DNA of 64,000 nucleotides from Anaerolineae bacterium (GTDB lineage Bacteria > Chloroflexota > Anaerolineae > Anaerolineales > Villigracilaceae). The position numbers and the translations under genes were made by a program. This document shows, one piece after another, positions 49,786-58,275 of the stretch. The stretch spans positions 1-64,000 of the forward strand of contig JABGQT010000072.1 in assembly GCA_018648685.1 (NCBI GenBank), written 5' to 3'. The notes below the pieces were generated by a model. The model was not told the origin of the DNA. It searched no databases and saw only the letters and a list, made by a program, of their open reading frames with translations. How positions within the stretch are numbered: the stretch's first letter is position 1; every line of letters begins with the position of its first letter.

Positions 49786-50529
49786 ATGACCGATATAACC
49801 ACCCCCATATCACTGGATTCTGAAAAAAACTTTTTGCAAAAGCACGGGCAAAAACTGCCTGCTTTGCTCTTTTGGCTGGGATTAATCTTAACCTATAACT
49901 GGTACGCAAACACAAATGGGCTCTCCCCGCTAGAAGTTGTGCAGCAAATTTTAGGCTTTATGACGAATAGCTTTTGGGGACCACTAATATACATCGGCCT
50001 ATACGCTGTACGCCCGCTGATCTTATTCCCTTCGACCATTCTCACTTTGGCAGGCGGATTCGTTTTCGGGCCTATTTTGGGCGTGCTCTACACCATCATC
50101 GCCAGCAACATATCTTCAACCATTGCCTTTTATGTCGGGCGTTATTTTGGTGAAGGCCTGTTCAAAGATGATGGCTCGGATGGCTTGTTGCAACGCTACG
50201 CTCGCCGAATGCGTGAGAATAGTTTCGAAACGGTGATGACGATGCGCTTCATCTTCCTGCCCTATGATGCGGTCAGTTACATGGCAGGATTTTTACGCAT
50301 CAAATATTTACCTTTCATTTTGGCAACCGCGCTCGGCTCGATCCCCGGGACAATTGCGTTTGTTGGCTTTGGCGCATCGGTGGAGAGCTTTGACGGAGGG
50401 CTGCCTTCGCTCAACCCTGTTACGCTTGGGGTTTCGCTAGCGATCTTTATTGTGAGCATTGCGCTTTCGCGTTTATTCAAGAAGAAAGAAACGCAAGCTT
50501 CCGAAGTATTGGAGACTTCGGAAGTTTAA
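49786..50529 (+). CDS. TVP38/TMEM64-family membrane protein
   Basis: 247 aa with about six membrane helices. LRPLILFPSTILT-type text (AVRPLILFPSTILTLAGGFVFGPILGVLYTIIASNISSTIAFYVGRYFG) is the conserved DedA/TVP38 half-helix with re-entrant loop, and RFIFLPYDAVSYMAGFLRIKYLPFILATALGSIPGTIAFVGFG is the second. Relatives act in lipid scrambling or undecaprenyl-phosphate recycling and are often next to flavin disulfide reductases. Start ATG 49786 follows TGGAG; longer starts (49744, 49762) lack ribosome sites. The last codons are inside a family G palindrome. Confidence 0.85.
   Translation: MTDITTPISLDSEKNFLQKHGQKLPALLFWLGLILTYNWYANTNGLSPLEVVQQILGFMTNSFWGPLIYIGLYAVRPLILFPSTILTLAGGFVFGPILGVLYTIIASNISSTIAFYVGRYFGEGLFKDDGSDGLLQRYARRMRENSFETVMTMRFIFLPYDAVSYMAGFLRIKYLPFILATALGSIPGTIAFVGFGASVESFDGGLPSLNPVTLGVSLAIFIVSIALSRLFKKKETQASEVLETSEV
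50498..50524. repeat. Family G palindrome inside the 3' end of the TVP38 gene
   Basis: CTTCCGAAGT (50498-50507) and ACTTCGGAAG (50515-50524) pair perfectly. They encode the C-terminal residues ASEVLETSEV of the TVP38 protein. Confidence 0.8.
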
Positions 50530-50540
50530 TCGAAGTAGAT

Positions 50541-50642
50541 GTGCATTGCATCCGCTTTTGGATGCGTTGCACAGCGGGTCTATAAAACAATCATGCTTTG
50601 CAAAGCCGACCTGCAACGCACCTTAAAGGTGCAATGCAGGTC
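50541..50642. repeat. Paired hairpins of family H
   Basis: GTGCATTGCATCC faces GGATGCGTTGCAC (50541-50573), then GACCTGCAACGCACCTT faces AGGTGCAATGCAGGTC (about 50608-50642). Both share GCAACGC/GCAATGC text. They fill the gap before the disulfide reductase. Confidence 0.75.
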
Positions 50643-50663
50643 TCTCATCTAAAGGACACCACC

Positions 50664-52088
50664 ATGAAAAAACATTATCAAAATATCGTTATCGGCGCAG
50701 GGTCAGGCGGGATGACCGTTGCTATTGGCTTGGCTGCGTTGGGGAAAGAAGTCGCGTTGATCGAGGGGCATCACGTTGGGGGCGATTGCACCAACGTGGG
50801 CTGTGTGCCATCGAAAACGCTCATTCATCTCGCGAAGAATTTCAAAGATGGAGCAAACCCTGATGAAGTTTTGCGCGAAACGATCCGCAAGCGCGATTTT
50901 CTCCGCGATAAAGAAACTGAAGAAGTAAAAGAAGTCGAAAACCTGACCTTCATTGAAGGGATGGCAAAATTCTCTGCGGCAAAAACGCTTGACGTGACCA
51001 ACAGCGCAGGCGAAACGCAGCAAATTACTGCTGAGAATATCGTTATTTCAACGGGCGCGCGTCCGCGTATGCTCAATGTAGATGGTTTGCCTGCTGAACG
51101 CGCGATGACGAATATCGACCTTTTTGATCTTGAAAATGCGCCCAAACATATCGCCATTATCGGCGCGGGCGTGATCGCGCTCGAGATGGCTTTTGCGCTC
51201 CAAAAGATCGGCACAAAAGTGACTATGTTCGCGCTTGATAAACGCGCACTGATGAGCAACATCCCCGAAGCGGCGGAGGCGATTCAGGCGAGTTTAGATA
51301 AAAAGGGCATCAGCACTTATTATGGCGCGACCGCAAAAATATACGACGAAGCCAGCCAGACACTCACGCTCACGCAGGGTGATAACGACATAGCGGTAGA
51401 TGCTGTGGATAAGGTTTTGGTGGCAATCGGTCGGGTGCGCAATATCGATTCTCTTGGTCTGGAGCAAGCCGGGGTCAAGTCCGATCCGCGGATGGGGATT
51501 TTGACCAATTCATTTGGCGAGACAAATATGCGGGGCGTGTACGCTATCGGGGATGTCACGTCTACATCCGCTTTTACCCATTCTGCCAATGCTCAGGGGC
51601 GACGGGTTGTGCAGCGGATTGCCTTCCCATTTTTGCCGATGGCGAAAAAAGAGCCGCTTTTCCCGAACGCGACTTTCTCGGACCCGGAAGTTGCTTCCGT
51701 TGGATTGACGGCTGCCGAACTCGGGGCATCGTGCCACCAAAATACCATCAAACGGATTCGCGTGGACCTGAAAGGCAACACCGACCGCGCCTATACGGAT
51801 GGAATCGAAGAGGGTTTCATCATCGTGGACGCGGTGCGCCTGACGGGGCGGATTTTGCACGCCACCATCGTTGCGCCGCACGCTTCTGAGATGATCTCGT
51901 TCTTCACGCTGGCGATGAGCCAGAAAATTTCGCTTTATAAGATTTATCGTTTGGTATACCCTTACCCGACCTTTTCGAGCGGAATTTTGAAAGTAGGTGA
52001 TTTCTTCATGCGAGAAACGCTGACGAATTTACCGAAAGAAATTGGGGCATATTTGCGTTATAGATTTGCACGACCAACAAAAAAATAA
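50664..52088 (+). CDS. FAD-dependent disulfide reductase (mercuric reductase/dihydrolipoamide dehydrogenase-like)
   Basis: 474 aa. IVIGAGSGGMTVAIGLAALG binds FAD. HHVGGDCTNVGCVPSKTLIH carries the redox-active CTNVGC pair. IAIIGAGVIALEMAFALQKIG binds NAD(P)H and RGVYAIGDVTSTSAFTHSANAQGR is the second FAD motif. The N-terminal metal-binding domain and the C-terminal Cys pair of true MerA are absent, and HATIVAPHASEMI matches the lipoamide-dehydrogenase-like dimer interface. Start ATG 50664 has AAAGGA upstream. The neighbouring TVP38 gene suggests the two act together, as such pairs recur in other bacteria; the substrate is unknown. Confidence 0.9.
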   Translation: MKKHYQNIVIGAGSGGMTVAIGLAALGKEVALIEGHHVGGDCTNVGCVPSKTLIHLAKNFKDGANPDEVLRETIRKRDFLRDKETEEVKEVENLTFIEGMAKFSAAKTLDVTNSAGETQQITAENIVISTGARPRMLNVDGLPAERAMTNIDLFDLENAPKHIAIIGAGVIALEMAFALQKIGTKVTMFALDKRALMSNIPEAAEAIQASLDKKGISTYYGATAKIYDEASQTLTLTQGDNDIAVDAVDKVLVAIGRVRNIDSLGLEQAGVKSDPRMGILTNSFGETNMRGVYAIGDVTSTSAFTHSANAQGRRVVQRIAFPFLPMAKKEPLFPNATFSDPEVASVGLTAAELGASCHQNTIKRIRVDLKGNTDRAYTDGIEEGFIIVDAVRLTGRILHATIVAPHASEMISFFTLAMSQKISLYKIYRLVYPYPTFSSGILKVGDFFMRETLTNLPKEIGAYLRYRFARPTKK

Positions 52089-52191
52089 TGTCACTGCGAG
52101 CTGCTGATGCTTTTCAGCGGCGTGGCAGTCTCCCGCCTATGGTGGAGATTGCTTACCCTGAAGGGCACTCGTCGCTCCGCTTGCAATGACA
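52089..52191. repeat. Inverted repeat family A, copy 4
   Basis: GTCACTGCGAGC (52089-52100) faces GCTTGCAATGACA (52179-52191), with nested GGCAGTCTCC and GGAGATTGC. It lies between the reductase and the ABC substrate-binding protein genes. Confidence 0.8.
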
Positions 52192-52220
52192 GAAATTATT
52201 ATGTTTTTAGGAGAACAGAA

Positions 52221-53471
52221 ATGAAACGTCTTATTTTTGCACTACTTGTCTTTTCAATGTTACTCGCAGCCTGCGCCCCAAAAAGCGACTCTGCTACCGC
52301 CGATTTCGACCTCGCCGATTGGGATAGCGTTCTCGCTGCCGCAGATGGGCAAACCGTCACCTGGTATATGTGGGGCGGCTCGGATAGCATCAACGCCTAT
52401 GTCGATAATTTCTACGGCGTGGCGTTGAAAGAACGCTATAACGTCACGCTCAATCGCGTCCCCGTTGCGGATGCGGCGGACTATATCAATCAGGTTCTAA
52501 GCGAAAAAGAAGCTGGCGTAGAAAACGGTGCTGTCGATCTAATGTGGATCAACGGCGAAAATTTCTTCACGCTCAAACAAGCCGAAATGCTCTACGCAGA
52601 TTGGGCGCAAGCCATCCCCAACAGCGCATTCGTCGATTGGGGTAACCCCGCCATCAACCGTGATTTCGGCGAACCCGTTGAAGACCTTGAAAGTCCCTGG
52701 TCTTCAGCACAATTTCAGTTTATTTATGATTCGGCTCGCATGGATGCAGATTCCCTCCCGCGCTCCTACGCCGATTTGGCAACCTGGGCTTGCGAGCATC
52801 CCGGTCGTTTCACTTATATCGCTCCCGGTCCCGGCGCATTTCAAGGGACACGTTTCGTCAAAGGCGCACTCTTCGAGATCAGTGGCGATGCCGCGCAATG
52901 GGGTACAGTCGATGAAGCGCTCTGGGATGAATGGTCTCCCAAAGTCTGGGATTATTTCAACAAGTTCAAAACTTGTCTCTGGCGTGAAGGCGAGACTTAT
53001 CCCAAAGACGAGTATGAACTTCACAGTCTCTTCGCCAATAACGAAGTGGATTTCTCGATCACCCAAGCCATCGTCGGCGCAGGCGCGCTGATTGATGAAG
53101 GTCTTGTCCCTACCACATCCCGCGCCTTCGTCTTTGACAACTATATGATCGGCGATTTCAACTATGTCGCCATCCCCTCAAATGCGAGCAATAAAGCCGC
53201 CGCGCTGGTTTTGGCAAATCTGATTCTTGATCCCGAATTTCAAGCTGCGCAAGTCCTCCCCGAAAACGGATTCGGTCTCGGTTTTGGCATCGACGTGACC
53301 CGCGTCACTGATCCCGATCAAGTTGCCGTCCTCGAAGACGCTCTCGCCAATCTCGGCGAAGCTGCCACGCCTGCTGAAGATATGGCAAAATCCCTTGTCG
53401 GTGATGCCGCTTCACCTTACCAGTCGATGGTTGAAGAAGGTTGGCGTGAGAATGTATTGATCGGACAATAA
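52221..53471 (+). CDS. ABC transporter substrate-binding lipoprotein, YnjB-like
   Basis: 416 aa. The signal ends in LLAACAP, so it is lipid-anchored outside the membrane. TVTWYMWGGSDSINAYVDNFYGVALKERYNVTLNRVPVADAADYINQVLSEKEAG and VDLMWINGENFFTLKQAEMLY closely follow YnjB, the binding protein of the YnjBCD importer. Two permease genes and an ATPase gene follow in the same direction. Start ATG 52221 has AGGAG eight bases upstream. YnjB-type systems are suspected thiamine or related uptake systems, but the substrate is not established. Confidence 0.88.
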   Translation: MKRLIFALLVFSMLLAACAPKSDSATADFDLADWDSVLAAADGQTVTWYMWGGSDSINAYVDNFYGVALKERYNVTLNRVPVADAADYINQVLSEKEAGVENGAVDLMWINGENFFTLKQAEMLYADWAQAIPNSAFVDWGNPAINRDFGEPVEDLESPWSSAQFQFIYDSARMDADSLPRSYADLATWACEHPGRFTYIAPGPGAFQGTRFVKGALFEISGDAAQWGTVDEALWDEWSPKVWDYFNKFKTCLWREGETYPKDEYELHSLFANNEVDFSITQAIVGAGALIDEGLVPTTSRAFVFDNYMIGDFNYVAIPSNASNKAAALVLANLILDPEFQAAQVLPENGFGLGFGIDVTRVTDPDQVAVLEDALANLGEAATPAEDMAKSLVGDAASPYQSMVEEGWRENVLIGQ

Positions 53472-53472
53472 A

Positions 53473-53646
53473 AAGTTACAGGTTGGAAGGTTGAAGGTTA
53501 CAGGTTAAAATCTTCAACACAAAAAAAACAGAATGCGGATGACGCAGATCAAGCGGATTCTCGCGGAGAAATAAAAAAATCTGCGAGAATCCGTAAAATC
53601 CGTCTAATCCGTGTTCCATTTAACCTTCCAACCTTAAACCTTCAAC
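53473..53646. repeat. Nested inverted repeat family E
   Basis: Outer text GGTTGGAAGGTTGAAGGTT faces AACCTTCCAACCTTAAACC and CTTCAA near the end. Inner arms CGGATTCTCGC (53554-53564) and GCGAGAATCCG (53583-53593) are perfect. It fills the gap between the binding protein and the first permease, and runs into the permease start codon. Confidence 0.8.
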
Positions 53647-54495
53647 TTGAAACTCAAACGCTCCCTCGCCCCCACCCTCCTCATCCTGACGCTCCTCCTC
53701 GGTGCCAGCCTCCTCTACGGGCTGATGCAAAGCCTCGGCTACCTCACCATCATCGGCGAAAAGGAACTCAGTCTCACTGCCTACCAAAACCTCATCAGCG
53801 GGCAAGGCACAGCGGGCAGAGAATTCTGGGCTTCGCTCGGATTCTCCCTCTGGGTCAGCATCGTCTCCACCATACTCTCCGCCATCGGCGCACTCTTCCT
53901 CGCCACGCTGCTCAATCGCCGCCCCTCTAATTTCGACACTTTCGCCCTCAACTGGAACCTCGCCTTTCCCCATCTCGTTTGGGGCGTTTTTATGCTCCTG
54001 CTCCTCGCCCAAAGCGGACTCCTCGCTCGTTGGGCGGGCGCGCTCGGCATCATCCAAAGCCCCGCCGATTTTCCCGTCCTCGTCCGCGACCGCTACGGTA
54101 TCGGCATCATCCTCACCTATCTCGGCAAAGAAATCCCCTTCCTAACCCTCCTCATCCTCGCCCTGCTCCGCACCCAATCCGACGGCTATCTCCTCGTCGC
54201 CCAAAACCTCGGCGCCAACGCCTGGCAACGCTTCCGCCTCGTCACCCTGCCCCTCGTCCGCCCTGCCCTCGTATCCGGCTCACTGCTCGTCTTCGCCTAC
54301 ATCTTCGGCGCATACGAAGTCCCCGCCCTGCTCGGCGTGCGCTATCCACGCACGCTGCCCGTCCTCGCCCTCGAATCCTTCACCAATCCCGATCTCCGCG
54401 CCCGCGCTGAAGGGATGGCAATCAGTCTCATCATCGCCTTTATCGTTTTGATGATTGCAGGATTCGCCCGCGCCAAAGAGGAGTTACAGGGATGA
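53647..54495 (+). CDS. ABC permease, first subunit (YnjC N-half-like)
   Basis: 282 aa with six membrane helices. LGFSLWVSIVSTILSAIGALFLATLLNRR is the start of the transmembrane core and AQNLGANAWQRFRLVTLPLVRPALVSGSLLVF is the EAA loop that docks with the ATPase. The start is TTG 53647, inside the repeat before it and without a ribosome site; a later start is possible but no better site is seen. Its stop overlaps the next start (ATGA). In E. coli, YnjC is a single protein with two permease halves; here they are separate genes. Confidence 0.82.
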   Translation: MKLKRSLAPTLLILTLLLGASLLYGLMQSLGYLTIIGEKELSLTAYQNLISGQGTAGREFWASLGFSLWVSIVSTILSAIGALFLATLLNRRPSNFDTFALNWNLAFPHLVWGVFMLLLLAQSGLLARWAGALGIIQSPADFPVLVRDRYGIGIILTYLGKEIPFLTLLILALLRTQSDGYLLVAQNLGANAWQRFRLVTLPLVRPALVSGSLLVFAYIFGAYEVPALLGVRYPRTLPVLALESFTNPDLRARAEGMAISLIIAFIVLMIAGFARAKEELQG

Positions 54496-55265
54496 AAAAA
54501 CTTCTCATCTGGATAGCCTTACTCGCTCCGCTCCTGACCCTCGGCTTGTTTGCCCTCTCAAAGGGATGGTTCTATCCCGAGCCTTTTCCCGCTCAATTAA
54601 CGCCCGAAGCATTTTCCCGTTTAATAAGCGATACCCGTACCCTAAAAGCGATCATTGACAGTCTCCTGCTCGCAGTCCTCGTCAGCCTGCTCTCGCTCAT
54701 CATCGGCTACCCCGCTGCCCGTGCCATCGGCACACAAGACTTCCCCGCCAAGAAATACGTCTGGCTCGCCATCTTCCTCCCGACCGTTGTCCCCCCCCTC
54801 GCCATCGGGATGGGCATGAGCATCCTCGCCCTCCAAACGGGATTATCAGGCACACCTTTCGGCATCATTTTGGCACATATCGTCCCGACCTTGCCTTATA
54901 CCGTTTTCACGCTCGCTGGCGTTTTCGCTCGCTACGATGAGAATTATGAATATCAAGCCCTCGCCCTCGGTGCCAGCCCCACGCGGATATTTTTCGCCAT
55001 CACCTTACACCTCCTCGCCCCCGGTCTCGCCGTAGCGGGATTATTCGCCTTTCTCATCTCCTGGAGTCAATATCTTCTCACCCTCCTCGTCGGTGGCGGA
55101 CGAGTTTTAACCCTTCCCGTTCTGCTTTTCTCCGCAGTCTCCGGCGGTAACCCGACGACAATTTCAGCATTATCCCTTTTATTTTTAGCCCCGCCTGTTC
55201 TTATTATTGCGGCTACAGCCCGCTTTTTGGGAGAAAATCCCAATAGTGTGCATGAACGGATATAA
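54492..55265 (+). CDS. ABC permease, second subunit (YnjC C-half-like)
   Basis: 257 aa with six membrane helices. IIDSLLLAVLVSLLSLIIGYPAARAIG begins the core and EYQALALGASPTRIFFAITLHLLAPGLAVAGLFAFLISWSQY is the EAA loop. It overlaps the first permease by four bases (ATGA), so the two are made in equal amounts and should pair in the membrane. The ATPase gene follows after a family F repeat. Confidence 0.88.
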   Translation: MKKLLIWIALLAPLLTLGLFALSKGWFYPEPFPAQLTPEAFSRLISDTRTLKAIIDSLLLAVLVSLLSLIIGYPAARAIGTQDFPAKKYVWLAIFLPTVVPPLAIGMGMSILALQTGLSGTPFGIILAHIVPTLPYTVFTLAGVFARYDENYEYQALALGASPTRIFFAITLHLLAPGLAVAGLFAFLISWSQYLLTLLVGGGRVLTLPVLLFSAVSGGNPTTISALSLLFLAPPVLIIAATARFLGENPNSVHERI

Positions 55266-55279
55266 ATACAATCCAGCTC

Positions 55280-55378
55280 CTGAGCGGAGCGACCGACAGG
55301 GAGCGCAGTCGAAGGACGGTGCAACCAACAATCCGCTCTTCGACTACACATCTCACTTTCGTTCGATGTTCCGCTCAG
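55280..55378. repeat. Inverted repeat family F, copy 2
   Basis: CTGAGCGGA (55280-55288) and TCCGCTCAG (55370-55378) are the outer arms; GCGCAGTCGAAGGACGG faces CTTCGACTACACA and related text inside. Shares AGCGGAG and GAGCGCAGTCGAAGG with copy 1 at 43275. Confidence 0.75.
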
Positions 55379-55394
55379 AGACTGAAACAAGCCT

Positions 55395-56432
55395 ATGACA
55401 ACAGTAACCTTCACCCACATCTCTAAAACCTACCCCAAAGCGGATGCCCCCGTCCTTGACGATTTTTCGCTCGAAGTTCAGAGCGGCGAACTCGTCTCTC
55501 TGCTCGGTCCCTCCGGCATCGGGAAATCAACATTGCTCAAGCTCATCGCCGGGATCGAAAAACCTGACGGCGGCAAAATTCTCTTCGATGGAGAGAGTAT
55601 TCTGTCGATTGCGCCCAACCAACGAGAAGCGGTTTTTATGTTCCAGAAAGCTTATCTTTTCCCCTTTTTGAGCGTGGGCGAAAATATTGCTTTTGGATTA
55701 AAGGTGAAAGGATTTTCCCCTGAAGAGCGTCAAAGAAAGGTAGCCGAAATGCTCGACCTGATCGGTTTGCCCGGCATTGAGAATCGCCGTCCGAACGAGC
55801 TTTCTGGCGGGGAGCAACAGCGTGTGGCGTTGGCTCGTTCACTCGTCATCCGCCCAAAAGTTTTGCTGCTAGATGAGCCTTTCAACAGCCTCGACCGCCC
55901 TGTCCGTTTGAATTTGCAGGAGGCGGTACGGAATATCCAGCGTGAGTTGGGGATCACGACCATTCTCGTCACGCATGATCTCGACGAGGCGATGGCAATG
56001 TCTGATCGAATGGCGCTGATGATGGGCGGCAAGGTTGCGGCTGTAGACAAACCTAACATCCTCTTCCAGAGACCGCCCTGCATGGAGACGGCAAAATTTG
56101 TGGGTGTAGAAACTTTTATCGAAGGTGTAGCAAGTTCGGGCACGTTTGTTTCGGCGGAATGGGGCGAGCTAAAAATTGAAGATGCCGACAAAAATGGTCG
56201 GGCAGTTTACGCTATTCGCCCAGAGCATATCCGCATCCAAAAGGAAAAATGCGAGAATGCTTTGGCAGGCGTGGTGAAAAATTGTATTTATCGTGGCGCG
56301 CAGATCGAGATGCAAATTGTTCTGGGTGAGAGAGTTCTTCGGGCACATCTCCCCGCTAAAAATGAAATTTTGCCAGCCGGAGAGCCTGTGCAAGTGATCT
56401 TGCCAAAAGAGCATTTATTTATTGTTAGATAG
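55395..56432 (+). CDS. ABC transporter ATP-binding protein, YnjD-like with TOBE-type tail
   Basis: 345 aa. LLGPSGIGKSTLLKLIAGIEKP is Walker A, ELSGGEQQRVALARSLVIRPKVLLLDEPFNSLDRPVR holds the signature and Walker B, and ILVTHDLDEAMAMSDRMALM is the H-loop. The C-terminal 100 residues (KNGRAVYAIRPEHIRI, VILPKEHLFIV) form a TOBE-like regulatory domain, as in spermidine, sulfate and thiamine importers. It drives the uptake of the ligand caught by the binding protein at 52221. The next gene begins eight bases after its stop. Confidence 0.93.
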   Translation: MTTVTFTHISKTYPKADAPVLDDFSLEVQSGELVSLLGPSGIGKSTLLKLIAGIEKPDGGKILFDGESILSIAPNQREAVFMFQKAYLFPFLSVGENIAFGLKVKGFSPEERQRKVAEMLDLIGLPGIENRRPNELSGGEQQRVALARSLVIRPKVLLLDEPFNSLDRPVRLNLQEAVRNIQRELGITTILVTHDLDEAMAMSDRMALMMGGKVAAVDKPNILFQRPPCMETAKFVGVETFIEGVASSGTFVSAEWGELKIEDADKNGRAVYAIRPEHIRIQKEKCENALAGVVKNCIYRGAQIEMQIVLGERVLRAHLPAKNEILPAGEPVQVILPKEHLFIVR

Positions 56433-56439
56433 GAGAAAT

Positions 56440-57111
56440 ATGTCAAAAAAGAAAAGTCAGAAACAAATTAGACGTGAAAAAGTACGCGCAGCACGAGCAA
56501 GAAAAAAAAGGCTGAGTTATGGCGCGTTGGGATTGCTCGTGATCGCTCTCGTTGCTTTTATCGTTACACGCCCGCCAAAAGCAGCACCGCTGGATGATGC
56601 GCGCCTCGCGTCAAACCCGACTATTGGGCTTGCTTCCGCCAAAGTGACCATTACCGAATTTGGCGATTTCGGCTGCTCTGCTTGCCAATCCTGGCATAAT
56701 GCTGGCATCAAAGAGAAGATTTTGGCAACCTACGGCGACGACGTGCAATTTGTCTGGAAAGATTTTCCCGTTATCACGGCGCAATCGCCCAAAGCCGCAG
56801 AAGCCGGGCAATGCGCCTTCGATCAGGGTATGTTTTGGGATTATCACGATCTGCTCTACGCAAATGCTCCCGCCATCGGTGTGGATGAATTAAAGCAATA
56901 CGCTGCAGAGCTTGGCTTGGATACAGCACGTTTTGAAGCTTGTCTTGACTCTGGACAAAACAAAGAAAAAACTCAACTAAGCGAAAGAGAAGCACGCCAA
57001 CTTGCTTTGCCGGGAACCCCTGCCTTTTTGGTGAACGGTGCAAAAATAATCGGGCCACCCTCCTTTGAAACATTAGCCGCTGCGATTGATAGCGTTTTAG
57101 CTGGGGAGTAG
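56440..57111 (+). CDS. Membrane-anchored DsbA-like thiol-disulfide protein
   Basis: 223 aa. The start ATG 56440 follows TAGGAGAAAT, which overlaps the ABC stop. A Lys/Arg-rich N-terminus (KKKSQKQIRREKVR) and one membrane helix (YGALGLLVIALVAFIV) put the rest outside. ITEFGDFGCSACQSWHN carries the CSAC redox pair, DLLYANAPAIGVDELKQYAAELGLDTARFEACL is the helical insert of DsbA-type proteins, and LPGTPAFLVNG has the cis-proline. It should oxidise or isomerise disulfides of exported proteins; a role in maturing the ABC lipoprotein is possible but not shown. Confidence 0.9.
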   Translation: MSKKKSQKQIRREKVRAARARKKRLSYGALGLLVIALVAFIVTRPPKAAPLDDARLASNPTIGLASAKVTITEFGDFGCSACQSWHNAGIKEKILATYGDDVQFVWKDFPVITAQSPKAAEAGQCAFDQGMFWDYHDLLYANAPAIGVDELKQYAAELGLDTARFEACLDSGQNKEKTQLSEREARQLALPGTPAFLVNGAKIIGPPSFETLAAAIDSVLAGE

Positions 57112-57120
57112 TGTAGAATA

Positions 57121-57150
57121 AGTTGAGCGTAAGCATGCTTACGCTCAACT
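57121..57150. repeat. 30-base perfect palindrome
   Basis: AGTTGAGCGTAAGCA (57121-57135) and TGCTTACGCTCAACT (57136-57150) are exact complements with no loop. No T-run follows, so it is more likely a repeat or a protein-binding site than a terminator. Confidence 0.8.
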
Positions 57151-57291
57151 ATATGAAAAAGAAACGGGGTTCTCTACACCACCGATCACGGGGTCTTTCC
57201 CAGACTTATCTCGGCATGAGATTTGTGATTATTTTTCGGATGAGCGTGGTAGCCCTCCCTACCGCATATCAACGCTAAAGCGCAAAGCAAA

Positions 57292-58275
57292 ATGAAAAAT
57301 AACACAATGATTTCCTCAGACTTGCTAAAAGAACTACAAACCACTTATAAACATTTCCCTAAACGCACGAATACTTTAAAAAATGAAACACAATTTGATT
57401 CAGGGTTAAAAGAACTCACTACATCTTACGGGCGCGACTTCAGTTTGAAACCCGGTGAAATACTATTTGAGCAAGGCGATGCTGCTGATGGTCTCTACTG
57501 GATCAAAGAAGGCATCCTCGTCGTTTTAGATGGAGATCTCAAAAAACCACGTTTGCTCACCTTCCGCAAAGCAGGACATATCGTAGGGGAAATTGCTCTA
57601 CTCGAGGAAACACAACGTACAGCATCTGTAGTAGCCATCACTGAAGTTCAATTAAAATATCTCGACAAAGAAAAGTTCCAAGGCTTACTCTCGCTTATTC
57701 CCAATTTTGGATTGGAACTTATGCGCGTACTCAGCGCACGTCTCCGTGAAATTAAGCCTGCTGAATATAGCAGCGGGATGTACGATCATCTAACAAGTGC
57801 TCTTTCACGCCAGGCTTTCGATATTCGTCTGGTAGAAGAGATAGAACGTGCTCAACTCTACCGCTATAATTTCTCCATTGTATTCATCGATCTCGATAAT
57901 TTCAAAGAGATCAACGACAGTTATGGACACGGCTGCGGCGATGAAGTTTTAATCGCATTTGCAAAACGTATTATGAGCGGCTTACGTACTACAGATCTTC
58001 TTTTTCGCTATGGAGGAGACGAATTTGTCCTCATCTTGCAGGGTATCGATGAAACACGAGGGGCTGTCTTAGTACAAAAATTGCTCGACGATATGAAAGT
58101 GACTCCCATCATTGAAGACCCGCCCATAACACTTGCTTTTAGCGCAGGTATGTCTTATTACCCAACAGATGGGGAACTGCCCAATAAATTGCTTGAAACT
58201 GCCGATCAACGCGTCTACCACGCCAAGAAACAGGGACGTGGGCAAGTCGTTGCAAATAAACCTGATGCCAATTAG
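57292..58275 (+). CDS. Cyclic-nucleotide-binding domain with GGDEF
   Basis: 327 aa. Residues ~40-145 form a cNMP-binding beta-barrel (FSLKPGEILFEQGDAADGLYWIKEGILVVL, HIVGEIALLEETQRTASVVAI), in which VGEIALLEE...RTASV resembles the phosphate-binding cassette. The GGDEF half has DHLTSALSRQAF, SIVFIDLDNFKEINDSYGHGCGD and RYGGDEFVLIL, all with the catalytic acidic residues. It would make c-di-GMP under control of a cyclic nucleotide or another ligand. Its stop overlaps the next gene by eleven bases, so the two are coupled. Confidence 0.93.
   Translation: MKNNTMISSDLLKELQTTYKHFPKRTNTLKNETQFDSGLKELTTSYGRDFSLKPGEILFEQGDAADGLYWIKEGILVVLDGDLKKPRLLTFRKAGHIVGEIALLEETQRTASVVAITEVQLKYLDKEKFQGLLSLIPNFGLELMRVLSARLREIKPAEYSSGMYDHLTSALSRQAFDIRLVEEIERAQLYRYNFSIVFIDLDNFKEINDSYGHGCGDEVLIAFAKRIMSGLRTTDLLFRYGGDEFVLILQGIDETRGAVLVQKLLDDMKVTPIIEDPPITLAFSAGMSYYPTDGELPNKLLETADQRVYHAKKQGRGQVVANKPDAN

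Noticed and set aside
57151..57291. c-di-GMP riboswitch upstream of the cNMP-GGDEF gene
   Set aside because: The text has GCGCAAAGC-like bits but lacks the GEMM core and the tetraloop arrangement.
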